In this document: positions 53,037-62,779 of the stretch, piece after piece
How the letters are laid out: every line of letters starts with the position of its first letter
How positions within the stretch are numbered: the stretch's first letter is position 1
Assembly (NCBI GenBank): GCA_046329535.1
Contig: JAXLUN010000001.1
Location: 620,001 to 684,000 of the forward strand
DNA: 64,000 bases
Source: Bog-950 sp046329535
GTDB lineage: Bacteria; Bacteroidota; Bacteroidia; Chitinophagales; LD1
Reading direction: 5' to 3'
Made by a program: the position numbers and the translations under genes
Notes under the pieces: generated by a model
Told to the model about the DNA's origin: nothing
What the model saw: the letters and a program-made list of their open reading frames with translations, nothing else
Databases searched by the model: none

Positions 53037-53615
53037 ATGGGTAAACTAATTTCTAAATTCATTTTCTGGATTTTTGGCTGGACATTTAAAGATCATGTTG
53101 GCGGTGGTTATAGCCGTTGTGTTATGATTGCCTCTCCGCACACCAGTAACTGGGATTTAATATTTGCCAGAGCTGCTTTTTACTTAATGGATATTCCAGT
53201 CCGTTATACAGTTAAAAAAGAATGGATGAAATTTCCTTTCAGTCTCATATTTGGACCTTTAGGTGCTATTGCCATTGACCGCAGTGCTAAAAAGGCGGGT
53301 GAGAAAAGAAAGAGTATGACTGAAGCGATGATTGAGCTTTTCAGCCATCAAAAGGATTTAGCCGTGATGGTTACACCTGAGGGAACACGTTCTTTACGTA
53401 CTAAGTGGAAAACCGGATTTTATCATACCGCTGTTGGCGCCAAAGTGCCTATTGCATTGGGCTACTTAGATTACAAAAGCAAAGAAGCCGGAGTAGGTAG
53501 GCTGATTTACCCGAGTGGTGATATGGAAAAAGATATGCGGGAGATTATGGCATTTTATAAACCGATTCAAGGCAAACATCCCGAAAAATTCAGCGTAGAT
53601 TTAGACTATGTTTAG
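53037..53615 (+). CDS. PlsC-like acyltransferase
   Basis: A TTG at 53022 is in frame, but ATG 53037 is the better start (192 residues). The protein has an N-terminal hydrophobic segment (ISKFIFWIFGW), the acyltransferase motif HTSNWD (His35, Asp40), the FGPLGAIAIDR block and TPEGTRS. That pattern is of PlsC/LPLAT enzymes that acylate lysophospholipids or similar acceptors. It is divergent from tetR and its upstream region holds operator 2, so it is probably in the same regulon, linking acyl-CoA breakdown with lipid synthesis. Confidence 0.85.
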   Translation: MGKLISKFIFWIFGWTFKDHVGGGYSRCVMIASPHTSNWDLIFARAAFYLMDIPVRYTVKKEWMKFPFSLIFGPLGAIAIDRSAKKAGEKRKSMTEAMIELFSHQKDLAVMVTPEGTRSLRTKWKTGFYHTAVGAKVPIALGYLDYKSKEAGVGRLIYPSGDMEKDMREIMAFYKPIQGKHPEKFSVDLDYV

Positions 53616-53678
53616 TGCTGATATTACTCATCTATTGCCTATTGGGTTCTACATATATTCGCAACAAATGTAAGCTTT

Positions 53679-54749
53679 ATGAAAGGGTCTGAAATAATTA
53701 CCACTGTAACTTTAATGTTAACTCTATTCATTCTGGGAGGATGTAAGCAGGACAAACCACCGGTGAATAACAATCCTACGGATATCTCGGAGTCTACTGA
53801 TGTGAAAGGATACGGCTTGTTTTCTCATATTAACGGAATCTGGACAGGACCTGTTGTTTCCTCTACGGTGGTTGGTAATTTTTCGGACTATACAGCCGAC
53901 TATCGCCCTATTTCAGCCATGCAGGTTTCAGCAAAAAATGAACTGGATAAGAGTAATGATTTATTTATGTCATTCTTTATTACATGGCATTGCAATCAAT
54001 ATAAACTGGCCTTTAGAAACGGAGGCTACTTCAGCGGAATGCAGCGCATTTCTTATTTGATAATTGACAGCGTCTCGGAAAGTGCATCTAAAGCATTTTA
54101 CCGGTTTACAGATTTTAAAGCAGGTAAAAGCAGGTCGTATGCCGATTTACTTTTTCAGAATGACAGTTTGTATATGAAAGTTTATACCAACAAAGGCAAT
54201 ACACTTTCAACTGCCGTGATGCATTTTACCTGGGATGCAGGCAGGCAAGATATAGCGGCCGCACAACCGGCTGTTGCTCATTTCAGTTTTCCTAAAAAAC
54301 AACTGGTTAAAGATTTATGCAGTGCTTTTGATGGCAAACCGGAATCTATCTTTTACGATCCTTTGCAGGATGTTTATAAAGAAACAGATCAGCCTTATGT
54401 TGGCAAAACTACTGTAAATGTTAGCCTGAATAGCTTGCCAACTGCCGGAAAAAAAGTTTTTCTGATTATCACTACCCAGCCACTTTTCAATGGGTTTACA
54501 CCGCAACTTCAAAACCTGAAGTACAAAAGTCGATATGTGATTATGGATGCTTCTTCTCCATCGTTTGTGTTTAATTACATGCATCCGGGCACTTACTACA
54601 TTTATGGACTTTATGATGCTGATGGTAATCAGACCTTTAATTCGGGCGATTACATTCCGTTAAATGGGACTAACCTGAACAGTACGTTTACCCTGAATGA
54701 ACAGGAACAGAAAACAGTTAACCTGAATATTAACTTTCAGATTCCCTGA
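53679..54749 (+). CDS. Lipoprotein of unknown function with C-terminal DUF2141-like domain
   Basis: The 356-residue lipoprotein (signal MKGSEIITTVTLMLTLFILGGC) has an N-terminal beta-rich domain. It begins with YGLFSHINGIWTGPVVSSTVVGNFSDYTADYRPISAMQVSAKNELDKSNDLFMSF-type segments of a lipocalin-like or porin-like appearance (about 45-200). The C-terminal domain (about 230-356) ends with YMHPGTYYIYGLYDADGNQTFNSGDY, like DUF2141. It lies 63 bases after the acyltransferase gene on the same strand. No function can be assigned. Confidence 0.62.
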   Translation: MKGSEIITTVTLMLTLFILGGCKQDKPPVNNNPTDISESTDVKGYGLFSHINGIWTGPVVSSTVVGNFSDYTADYRPISAMQVSAKNELDKSNDLFMSFFITWHCNQYKLAFRNGGYFSGMQRISYLIIDSVSESASKAFYRFTDFKAGKSRSYADLLFQNDSLYMKVYTNKGNTLSTAVMHFTWDAGRQDIAAAQPAVAHFSFPKKQLVKDLCSAFDGKPESIFYDPLQDVYKETDQPYVGKTTVNVSLNSLPTAGKKVFLIITTQPLFNGFTPQLQNLKYKSRYVIMDASSPSFVFNYMHPGTYYIYGLYDADGNQTFNSGDYIPLNGTNLNSTFTLNEQEQKTVNLNINFQIP

Positions 54750-54758
54750 TTGAAATTT

Positions 54759-55607
54759 TCAGGAGGCGAAGAACTTTAGAAGTTTCTCGTTCACCCAATC
54801 CGGATTATCGTGTTGAACAAAATGCCCGCTGGTGGAATCGTAAACAATCTCTAATGAGTTTTCGCAGTAGCGTTTGGTGTTGTAGGTCATTTCTTTGCCT
54901 AAGGCAATATCATGTTCTCCCCAAAGCATGATTACCGGCATTTTGATTTTAGGGAAAGGTCTTTGTTTAGAAAAAGTACTTCGAAAAGCAGAACGATAGT
55001 AGGCTATAGTTGATTTTACAGCATTGGGTTGACTATAGGCCGTGATGTATTTTTGAAAGTCTTCGTCTGAAATGGCTGATTTTTTCATCAACATTTTATT
55101 GAAAGTATTTTTGAAAAATGTAGCTGTGCCAACTACTTTTTCAGGAATAAACGGCAGTTGAAAAAAGAAGATATACCAACTCTTTTTCCACTGGGCAAAG
55201 TTGAATCCCATCAAAGCGCGACTCATTTCATTCGGATGGGGTACATTTAAAATAGCCAGCTTTTTTACAACATCCGGATGGAAAGCCGCTACTGCCCACG
55301 AAACCGCTGCTCCCCAGTCGTGACCAACAACAATTGCTTTTTCCTCGCCTAATGCTTTTATCAATTCGGCAATATCTTCCGCCAGTATTTCAATGTGGTA
55401 GTCTGAGATATTTTCTGGCTTGTCGCTTAGGTTGTAACCTCTCATATCGGGTGCGACTACTCTGTATTGTTTAGATAAAACAGGAATTTGGTTTTTCCAT
55501 CCATACCAAAATTCAGGAAAACCGTGCAGCAGAATAACCAGTTCGCCAGTTCCTTCTTCTATATAATGAAGTTGAATTCCATTTGCGGAAATGAATTTTG
55601 ATTCCAT
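54759..55607 (-). CDS. Alpha/beta hydrolase, epoxide-hydrolase-like
   Basis: The 282-residue protein has the epoxide hydrolase marks: oxyanion motif HGFPEFWYGW, nucleophile Asp97 in VVGHDWGAA (Asp instead of Ser), and His262 in SGHFVQHDNP. The late Asp is probably in WGEHDIALG. An Asp nucleophile separates it from esterases and points to epoxide hydrolases or haloalkane dehalogenases; the HGFP motif favours the former. It starts 2 bases after the stop of the GH1 gene, so the two are co-transcribed. Confidence 0.82.
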   Translation of the reverse strand: MESKFISANGIQLHYIEEGTGELVILLHGFPEFWYGWKNQIPVLSKQYRVVAPDMRGYNLSDKPENISDYHIEILAEDIAELIKALGEEKAIVVGHDWGAAVSWAVAAFHPDVVKKLAILNVPHPNEMSRALMGFNFAQWKKSWYIFFFQLPFIPEKVVGTATFFKNTFNKMLMKKSAISDEDFQKYITAYSQPNAVKSTIAYYRSAFRSTFSKQRPFPKIKMPVIMLWGEHDIALGKEMTYNTKRYCENSLEIVYDSTSGHFVQHDNPDWVNEKLLKFFAS

Positions 55608-55609
55608 GT

Positions 55610-57040
55610 TTATCCTTTTAAAAATTCACTAAACCACTTTCCGCTTGCTTTTACCGTTCGTTTTTGAGTTTCAAAATCAACTCCAACCAAACCAAATCGT
55701 GTACGGAAACCTTCAGCCCATTCAAAGTTATCCATGAAACTCCAGATAAAATATCCGCCTACATCTACCCCTTCTTGCCTGGCTTTTAAAACCTGTTTCA
55801 GATAATCTTTGAGAAATTGTGTGCGCTTGGTATCATTTATCTCTCCATTGATATTTTCATCGGCAAAAGCAGCTCCGTTTTCTGTAACAATAATCTTGGG
55901 CATGTTTTCGTACGCATCATATTTTTTTAAAAGCTGGTAAATTCCTTCTGGATAAACTTCCCAGCCCATTTCAGTTGTATCATGTCCAAGTTTTTTTGAA
56001 GGTACGTTGGCAAAGTGAATAATGGGAATCAAACCAAGATTGTAAACTACCATTCTGGAATAGTTTTGCAGACCGATGAAATCAAAGTTGAATTTCATTT
56101 TTTCGACATCGCCCTCCTGTATGTGTTTTTCAATATGCTTGCAGGCGGGCAGGTCTTGTTTGGGGTAACCTAAGCCCATAATAGGGTCAAGAAAAAGTCG
56201 GTTAATAAAAGCATCAGCTCTCTTGGCGGCTTTTATCGAAACGGGTTTTTCATTTTTTGCGTCTATATGACTACAAGAAAATGTAGTTCCGATGTTTGCA
56301 CCGACTACATTGTTTCGAATAATTCTTCCTCCTGCCCCATGGCACAGCACTACGTTGTGAACGGCACTATAAAACTTATTAAAGTTAACATGACCCGGAG
56401 CGTGCATACCTATTAAATAGCCAAGTGGTACAAAAGCCATTGGTTCATTAAACACCATCCAGTTTTTTACCTTATCACCATATTCTTTCGAAACTACGTT
56501 TACGTATTCCTCGAACCATTTAATAGAATCGCGGTTGGCCCAACCACCCTTATCTTCCAATGCCTGTGGTATGTCCCAGTGGTAGCAGGTAACCCAGGGA
56601 ACTACATTTTCTTTTAAACATTTATCAATTACACGATGGTAATAGTCAATTCCTTTTGGGTTTATCGAGCCGGTGCCTTGAGGAAGAATTCTGGACCAGG
56701 CCAGTGAAAAGCGGGATGCAGGAATATTCATTTTCCGCATCAATTCGATATCGCTTTCGTAGCGGTGGTAAAAGTCGCAGGCAACATCGCCATTCTCACG
56801 AGTTTTGATTTTCCCTTTTTTAAAATGTGTAAAATGATCCCACACACTTTCACCTTTCCCATCTTCGTTCCAGCCACCTTCAATTTGGTATGCTGCTGTA
56901 GCAGTTCCCCATACAAAGTCTTTTCCGAAGTCACTCCGTTTTAGCTCGTCACCGGCTAATATGGTTGCTAGTAATCCTTGTGGAAGTAAGGTTCCTGCAC
57001 CCAGTGCAGCGGTAAGTTTCAGGTATTGTTCTCTGGTCAT
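55610..57040 (-). CDS. GH1 beta-glucosidase-like enzyme, copy 1 (possibly exported)
   Basis: The 476-residue enzyme has the GH1 pattern: FVWGTATAAYQIEGGWNEDGKGESVWDHFTH near residue 45, acid/base Glu199 in MVFNEP, nucleophile Glu387 in VTENGAA and the final EWAEGFRTRFGLVGVDF block. Before the barrel is a 30-residue hydrophobic Ala/Gly/Leu-rich stretch (YLKLTAALGAGTLLPQGLLATILAG) that could be a signal peptide. It is similar to the GH1 at the end of the window, from which it must have diverged by duplication. Beta-glucosidase, beta-galactosidase or related specificity cannot be told. Confidence 0.9.
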   Translation of the reverse strand: MTREQYLKLTAALGAGTLLPQGLLATILAGDELKRSDFGKDFVWGTATAAYQIEGGWNEDGKGESVWDHFTHFKKGKIKTRENGDVACDFYHRYESDIELMRKMNIPASRFSLAWSRILPQGTGSINPKGIDYYHRVIDKCLKENVVPWVTCYHWDIPQALEDKGGWANRDSIKWFEEYVNVVSKEYGDKVKNWMVFNEPMAFVPLGYLIGMHAPGHVNFNKFYSAVHNVVLCHGAGGRIIRNNVVGANIGTTFSCSHIDAKNEKPVSIKAAKRADAFINRLFLDPIMGLGYPKQDLPACKHIEKHIQEGDVEKMKFNFDFIGLQNYSRMVVYNLGLIPIIHFANVPSKKLGHDTTEMGWEVYPEGIYQLLKKYDAYENMPKIIVTENGAAFADENINGEINDTKRTQFLKDYLKQVLKARQEGVDVGGYFIWSFMDNFEWAEGFRTRFGLVGVDFETQKRTVKASGKWFSEFLKG

Positions 57041-57098
57041 TGATTTTGGATGTGTTTTGTTGCGTGCAAGGTGTGAAATGATTTTTGGGTTGGGTCGA

Positions 57099-57656
57099 CT
57101 ATCCGTTCTTTTTAGCCACTGTCGGGTTAAGTTTTTTATTCAATTCGGCTAGTTGTTGCTCCAGCAATTTATTTTGCTCTGGAGTACAGCGTTTAGACCA
57201 AAGTAAAAACTCCATCACTTTCTTTTTGAGTGGAAGGTTATCATCAATAAATCCGGGGTTTGAAAAAATTGTGTTCAGGTCTTCGGTGATATGTTTGTTT
57301 AAGCCCAAAAAAGAGGGCAGAAAATGCTCAAGCATTAATCGGAGAAAGCGAAGTTCGGGGTCTCTCGAATCGCGTTCAACTGCGCTATTCAAATGATTCT
57401 TTGACTTCATGACATGTTTCAGTTTTGCCCAGTTTCCGTCATCGTATTGGCAATAAAGCCCGTTGCATATACCCAGATAACTTTCTTCTGCAGGCGATTT
57501 TCTGGGCAGCGATTCCAACTTGCCGGCAAGAGAATCTAAAGCTGACCTGCGTTCGGTAGCTTGCAGAAATAGTTCACGCAGTAACTGGCGATGAATAGTT
57601 TGCCCATTTACAAGAGTCATGGATGCCAATAATAGAAGTAAGGTAAATCGTTTCAT
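57099..57656 (-). CDS. Exported helical protein of unknown function
   Basis: The 185-residue protein has a signal peptide (ending LVNGQ) and is otherwise predicted helical, with Leu/Lys/Glu-rich stretches (LLRELFLQATERRSALDSLAGKL; LLEQQLAELNKKL). Two Cys lie in YLGICNGLYCQYDD. I do not recognise the family; it reads like uncharacterised Bacteroidota periplasmic proteins. It lies between the GH92 and the GH1 gene on the same strand, 50 bases after GH92. Confidence 0.6.
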   Translation of the reverse strand: MKRFTLLLLLASMTLVNGQTIHRQLLRELFLQATERRSALDSLAGKLESLPRKSPAEESYLGICNGLYCQYDDGNWAKLKHVMKSKNHLNSAVERDSRDPELRFLRLMLEHFLPSFLGLNKHITEDLNTIFSNPGFIDDNLPLKKKVMEFLLWSKRCTPEQNKLLEQQLAELNKKLNPTVAKKNG

Positions 57657-57706
57657 CAGCTTTTCGAGTCGCTAACCGAATATAAATTGGTTTTATCAAA
57701 CGGGAT

Positions 57707-59902
57707 TTATTTTTTTCTGGGTTTGGGGCCCATTTCAAACTCCAGTTTACCTCCTCTGATTATATCCGAATGTTTTAAAAATGGCTTATTCAGCGGCTCA
57801 CCATTCAACTTCATTGACTGAACGTAGTAGTTTGATGCGGAAACATGATGAGCGACTATTTCAAACTTCCGTTCTTTATTGCCCGGATCAAAATAGATAG
57901 TAGCTTTCGGAAACAGAGGAGTGCCTATGGCATATGTATCGGTTCCGGGTGTTACGGGATAAAACCCCAAAGCACTGAAAATAAACCAGGCGCTCATTTG
58001 GCCACAGTCATCATCGCCATCCATACCATCGGGATTATTTCTATATAGGAAAGTACGATTTAGATTTACCAAATATTGTGTTTTCCACGCCTGATCAATA
58101 TAATCATAAAGATAGGTGTAATGATGCCCAGGTTCATTCATGTGTATATAGTGCGCTCCTCTGAAATTTTGATTCAACTTTTTGGTAAAGTTTTCTTTTC
58201 CACTCATCAGATTGATAAGGCCTGGTATATCATGCTGTACAGCAAACAAATATGTCCAGGGACTACCCTCTGTAAACCCGGCTTTTGTGTTTTGATTCCA
58301 ACTTCCATCTGCATTTTTAGGTGCCATCATACCTGTAGCTGAATTATAAACGTTCATGTAGTTCTTGCTTCGCTTCATGAGCATGATGTAATCATTTTCA
58401 TGACCTGCTGCTTTAGCCACCTGTGCTACACAAAAATCATCATAAGCACCCTCCAGTGTATTCGAAACAGATTCATTGGTTTTATCACTGGGTACATAGC
58501 CCAGCTTTTTATACCAGTATAATCCTTCTCTTGCTTCAATGTAGCTAAAAGGAGCGCGGTCAACCCAGCGATTGATACTATCATTTCCGGATGGCACCAT
58601 TGCATCTTTCATACATGCCTCGTAAGCTTTCTGCAAGTTAAATCCTTTGATTCCTTTTACAACGGCATCGGCAATAACGGCATCGGCATGCGTACCAATC
58701 ATTACTCCGGTGTAGGTTGGGTTAGGCCATTTAGGCATGTAACCGCCTTCTTCATACATCTGTACCAGGCTCTGCACCATTCCCGGAACATGTTCAGGAG
58801 CAGTCAATATTAGTAAAGGATGCTCTGCCCGATAGGTATCCCAAAGCGAGTAATCGTTGTAACTGACTCCGTTATGTATGGTGTCGTCAAATGCACTGTA
58901 GTAACGACCATATTCTGAAAACTGCCTGGGAAAAAGCATCGTATGATACATGGCCGAATAGAAAATGTTTTTTTGACGATAGGAGGCTCCCTCAATTTCT
59001 AAACGACTCAGATATTCATTCCATGTTTGTTGAGTTTCGCTTACAACTGCTTCAAACGTTTTATCATCAATTTCATTCTTAAGGTTTTCTCTTGCCTGTT
59101 CAATGCTGATAAACGATGTAGCAACTGTTGCGTGTACCGTTCTCGTGTTATTGTGAAAGCTTACCCACGCACCACAGGCATTAGCAGTTTGTTCAGTGCT
59201 ATTTTTCTTAAGTGCCTCATTTTCATAAGTTCCCCAGCTTTGAAAAGAGTCACTGAATTGAATGACAAAATACCCTTTAAAATTTGGTAAGGGTGGACCT
59301 AACTTAGAGGAATGTCGGTCGCTGTTCCAGCCCGATATTTCTTTTTTGTCAACATCAATTTTTATCCAGCCATCAAAATCGGGTAACTGGCTGGCTTCTA
59401 TAATTACGGATGGGGTCTCATTTTTAGGAAAAGTAAACCGTAATATTCCACATCGTGCAGATGCTGTCATTTCAGTTTTTATTCGGGATAGTTTGTTTGT
59501 AATCAAGTCAACGGAATAGTAATATGGTTTTGAGTTCTCGCTGAAATGAGAGAAGAAAAAAGTTTGATTCAATTTTTTGTTGCTTATTGTTCCTATTGCC
59601 GGTTTCAGCGTTATGTATCCGTAATCTCCCATCCACATGGCCGGCTTATGCGATGCCCTGAATCCTCTGATTCGGGTATCGAAGTAATGATAATTGGGAA
59701 TGCGTATTTTACTGTTTCTTGTGCAGGCGGTCCAATGTGTCATGCCCAATGGAGGGGTAACAAAAGGAGTGGTTCTGCCATATAGGAAAAGCCCTTTGGT
59801 GCCAATGAGCGGATTTACAAATTCAACCGGTGATTGAGACATAACTCTTAGGCTCAAAAAAGTAATTAACCCTCCGATAATATTTCGCAGTTTGCGGTTC
59901 AT
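57707..59902 (-). CDS. GH92 family alpha-mannosidase-like glycoside hydrolase
   Basis: The 731-residue protein has a signal peptide (ending RVMSQ) and starts the GH92 core with FVNPLIGT. Characteristic later blocks are FDDTIHNGVSYNDYSLWDTYRAEHPLL, HMNEPGHHYTYLYDY and MDGDDDCGQMSAWFIFSALGFYPVTPGTDTYAIGTP. The last two carry the acidic residues and calcium site of this exo-acting alpha-mannosidase family. It probably trims mannose from N-glycans or polysaccharides in the periplasm or at the surface. The C-terminal end is short and has no sorting domain. Confidence 0.9.
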   Translation of the reverse strand: MNRKLRNIIGGLITFLSLRVMSQSPVEFVNPLIGTKGLFLYGRTTPFVTPPLGMTHWTACTRNSKIRIPNYHYFDTRIRGFRASHKPAMWMGDYGYITLKPAIGTISNKKLNQTFFFSHFSENSKPYYYSVDLITNKLSRIKTEMTASARCGILRFTFPKNETPSVIIEASQLPDFDGWIKIDVDKKEISGWNSDRHSSKLGPPLPNFKGYFVIQFSDSFQSWGTYENEALKKNSTEQTANACGAWVSFHNNTRTVHATVATSFISIEQARENLKNEIDDKTFEAVVSETQQTWNEYLSRLEIEGASYRQKNIFYSAMYHTMLFPRQFSEYGRYYSAFDDTIHNGVSYNDYSLWDTYRAEHPLLILTAPEHVPGMVQSLVQMYEEGGYMPKWPNPTYTGVMIGTHADAVIADAVVKGIKGFNLQKAYEACMKDAMVPSGNDSINRWVDRAPFSYIEAREGLYWYKKLGYVPSDKTNESVSNTLEGAYDDFCVAQVAKAAGHENDYIMLMKRSKNYMNVYNSATGMMAPKNADGSWNQNTKAGFTEGSPWTYLFAVQHDIPGLINLMSGKENFTKKLNQNFRGAHYIHMNEPGHHYTYLYDYIDQAWKTQYLVNLNRTFLYRNNPDGMDGDDDCGQMSAWFIFSALGFYPVTPGTDTYAIGTPLFPKATIYFDPGNKERKFEIVAHHVSASNYYVQSMKLNGEPLNKPFLKHSDIIRGGKLEFEMGPKPRKK

Positions 59903-59999
59903 GTCTATTTAAGCAACATAATTTTTTACAACTGATTTTGCTGCTCACAAAATAAGAAAAGCACGGTTTTGATATTCCAGCTAATTTCGCTGTGTAAGT

Positions 60000-61526
60000 A
60001 TGGAGATATCAAAAACACATTCTAAACTGAATTTTATCAAAGGCACATTGATTTTAGCTAGTTGTGCGCTGGCTCTTTTTTTCATTTATGATTATCTCGC
60101 TGTTTTTAGTTTGCGACCTCAATCGATGCATGCCTGGAGGCAGACGGATGGCGCTTCATTTGCATTGAATTATTATCTGGATAATCTCAAATTTTTTGAA
60201 CCACGATTACATAGCCTGGACGCTGAAGGAGGAAAAACCATTGCAGAGTTTCCGTTGTTGTATTACCTGACTGCTATGCTTTATAAGGTATTCGGAATTC
60301 ATGAGGGGATTTTTCGCGCTGTAAATTTTTGCTTCTTTTTATCCGGGGTATTCAGTTTGTATGCTATTGCTTTCTTAGTTACAACAGATTTATGGGTGAG
60401 TATCTGTATTGCATTATTCCTCTTTGCAAGTCCACTGCAGGTTTATTATGCTTTTAATTTTTTACCAGATAGCACAGCGATGGGGTTTATGCTTTCCGGC
60501 ACGGTGTTTTTGCTTTTATGGCATAAGAAACAAGTTCCCTGGCAATTGATTCTATCAACTTTCTTTTTCTCCATAGCCGGGATGATTAAGATAATTACTA
60601 TTTATCCTTTACTGGCTTATGCAGGGTGTGTGTTTATCTTCTTGTTTACAGACAGAACGTTTCTAAAGCGGGGTGTGATTTTGTTTTTTTTCACAGCTAT
60701 TGTTATTGCCTTTTCATTAATCTGGCTGATGTGGACCAAGCATTATAAAGAGGTGCATCACAGTTCTTATTTTTTGCAAACAATTGTTCCGTTTGCACTC
60801 TACAACGAACACTACAACGCTCACTGGTACACTGTGCCCGGAAGGTTGCTTCGCGATTTCTGGTGGAATTTCTTTCCTCTTGCTACACAGGTAGCACTTG
60901 CTTTTTTTCTTTTTCATCTCTATAAGTTCAGAAACAGTTTTTCGAAACAACACCTTTTGTTTATTTCCTTGCTTTTCGCTTTGGTGATAGCTATTTTTCT
61001 CTTGTTCTATTTTCAATTTATGCACCACGATTATTATGCAGTAATACTGGTGCCGGCCGCTTTTTCAATTTTTATTGCAGGTGCTTATGCAATCATAAAA
61101 AGCCGAAACATGAAGCTTATACAGTACGCAAAACTTATTTTGGTAGTAGCACTTCTTTTCAGTATTGCTTCTGCCCGGATGGAGGTACATCAGCGATACA
61201 GCAATACCGCTAAACTCACAGGTTTCCCTTCCGATTTTTTCACTATTACTCCATATCTCCGTAGCATCGGAGTCAATCAGAATGCATTGATGTTATCCCC
61301 CGATGATTTAAGCCCTAACGGAACTTTATACATGATGGATAACCGCGGTTTTTCCGGATACTATCTGAGTAATACAGCTTCCCGATATGATTCTGCTGTT
61401 GCAAAGGGAGCCCGCTATTTGGTTTGCTGGAAGAAAGAAACTCTAAGTAATCCTTTGATTAAACAGCTATCTCCTGATTCCATTGGGACATATGGGGTAA
61501 TTGGAGTTTATCGTCTTTCCAATTAG
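60000..61526 (+). CDS. GT-C fold membrane glycosyltransferase-like protein
   Basis: The 508-residue protein has about 10-12 membrane segments. A first loop carries LRPQSMHAWRQTDGASFALNYY, with Arg, Gln and Asp where GT39/ArnT-type enzymes place the catalytic Asp. A later FLPDSTAMGFMLSG and a soluble C-terminal domain follow. It should transfer a sugar from a lipid carrier on the outer face of the inner membrane, but acceptor and sugar are unknown. It is divergent from GH92 (97 bases apart), with no other glycan synthesis gene next to it. Confidence 0.72.
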   Translation: MEISKTHSKLNFIKGTLILASCALALFFIYDYLAVFSLRPQSMHAWRQTDGASFALNYYLDNLKFFEPRLHSLDAEGGKTIAEFPLLYYLTAMLYKVFGIHEGIFRAVNFCFFLSGVFSLYAIAFLVTTDLWVSICIALFLFASPLQVYYAFNFLPDSTAMGFMLSGTVFLLLWHKKQVPWQLILSTFFFSIAGMIKIITIYPLLAYAGCVFIFLFTDRTFLKRGVILFFFTAIVIAFSLIWLMWTKHYKEVHHSSYFLQTIVPFALYNEHYNAHWYTVPGRLLRDFWWNFFPLATQVALAFFLFHLYKFRNSFSKQHLLFISLLFALVIAIFLLFYFQFMHHDYYAVILVPAAFSIFIAGAYAIIKSRNMKLIQYAKLILVVALLFSIASARMEVHQRYSNTAKLTGFPSDFFTITPYLRSIGVNQNALMLSPDDLSPNGTLYMMDNRGFSGYYLSNTASRYDSAVAKGARYLVCWKKETLSNPLIKQLSPDSIGTYGVIGVYRLSN

Positions 61527-61549
61527 TCCGTTACGGTTAAGTAAAACAA

Positions 61550-62749
61550 TCATTTGCCAGGATAACTCAGTATCAAAAAATCTTTGGTCACGGGAGGTTT
61601 GTAATAAATGTCACCGAAAATGATTTTCATTCGGGTCAGCCAGTCTTTATTCATCCGAAGTTCATAACCAATCTGTTGCCAGCCGCTTAACACAATAGCA
61701 AAGGGACTAAGTTTGATGGTAGGGCAATTGGTTAGACCCACGGGCGGCTTAATAATAGTTGGTGTTCTATAAGTTTTAAATACCCGATCCCAGAATAAAA
61801 AAGGACCACTGCCGATATTTACAACTTCATCACCGGGTAAGGCACTATGATGCATATAATGATAAGTGCCATTGCCAAAGTATGCAGATATCCAGCGAAG
61901 TGGTTTGAAACTATAAGCAAAGTCATAGAAGGCTGATGAATGGTTAAATTTTTCGGTGACGATACCAATGAAAGAAAGGAATACTGTTTCGAAGATCAAG
62001 GGCTCGTAGTAAAACAGTTTGGTGCATACGGCTCCCAGCAGGGCGGATGGTATATTGCTGAACAGCTCTGGCAAAAACATAAAAGGGCCGATACCTGCCG
62101 GATGCATAATTTCTGCGGTATGATGACATCGATGATTCATATACCAAACAAATCTTGATTGGTGACCCAGCCAGTGTGAAAGATATCCTGGTAATGCTCC
62201 GAAAATTACTCCGGCCAGTAATGCCAGTGGATATGGCAGAACCGTAATTGTTGGGATGTACTGTTTGATGAATTCACTCATCCCGTTGTATGCGTGCTGT
62301 ATAAGGTCATACCCATCGTTGAATGTAAAGCCAGATACATAAGCAGCAAGACCTAACAAGGCAAAAAATGATAGCGTAAGTGCTGTTGAAACTACATTGG
62401 AAAGCAGGTGAGCCAGGAATATCGGATAGAATTTTTCTTTGCCGTGTTCCCGTACAGAAATAAAAAAGCTAATGACAGCGAACCCTGATATATATATAAC
62501 AAGCAGGGCAAAAGCGGCATAACTATATGTTTTAAACTGCTGAGCACTGATGTAATGCTGAAAAGGATTTTTCTGTTCGGCAATCAGGGTAGTTAAATGA
62601 TGATAGAGTCCGCTTCCGGTATCAAAAAGTAAATCGTAGTAACCAAAAATGAACAGAAAGGTAATAGCTGCAATACTCCATATTTGTATGGCTCTTAAAC
62701 TACTCTTGGCAAAATCGTAATCGAGAATAAAGCGGATGGCGTTTTTCAT
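61550..62749 (-). CDS. Sterol desaturase / fatty acid hydroxylase family protein
   Basis: The 399-residue membrane protein has four to five hydrophobic segments and the three histidine boxes of the di-iron family: HWLGH at 192-196, HRCHH at 206-210 and HYMHH at 297-301. It should hydroxylate or desaturate an acyl chain or sterol-like lipid with O2. It lies 30 bases after the GH1 gene on the same strand, convergent with the glycosyltransferase gene. The substrate cannot be inferred; bacterial members often act on ceramide, ether or fatty acyl lipids. Confidence 0.85.
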   Translation of the reverse strand: MKNAIRFILDYDFAKSSLRAIQIWSIAAITFLFIFGYYDLLFDTGSGLYHHLTTLIAEQKNPFQHYISAQQFKTYSYAAFALLVIYISGFAVISFFISVREHGKEKFYPIFLAHLLSNVVSTALTLSFFALLGLAAYVSGFTFNDGYDLIQHAYNGMSEFIKQYIPTITVLPYPLALLAGVIFGALPGYLSHWLGHQSRFVWYMNHRCHHTAEIMHPAGIGPFMFLPELFSNIPSALLGAVCTKLFYYEPLIFETVFLSFIGIVTEKFNHSSAFYDFAYSFKPLRWISAYFGNGTYHYMHHSALPGDEVVNIGSGPFLFWDRVFKTYRTPTIIKPPVGLTNCPTIKLSPFAIVLSGWQQIGYELRMNKDWLTRMKIIFGDIYYKPPVTKDFLILSYPGK

Positions 62750-62779
62750 GCTCAGTTGTATTGAGTTGCTCTTTGTTTT

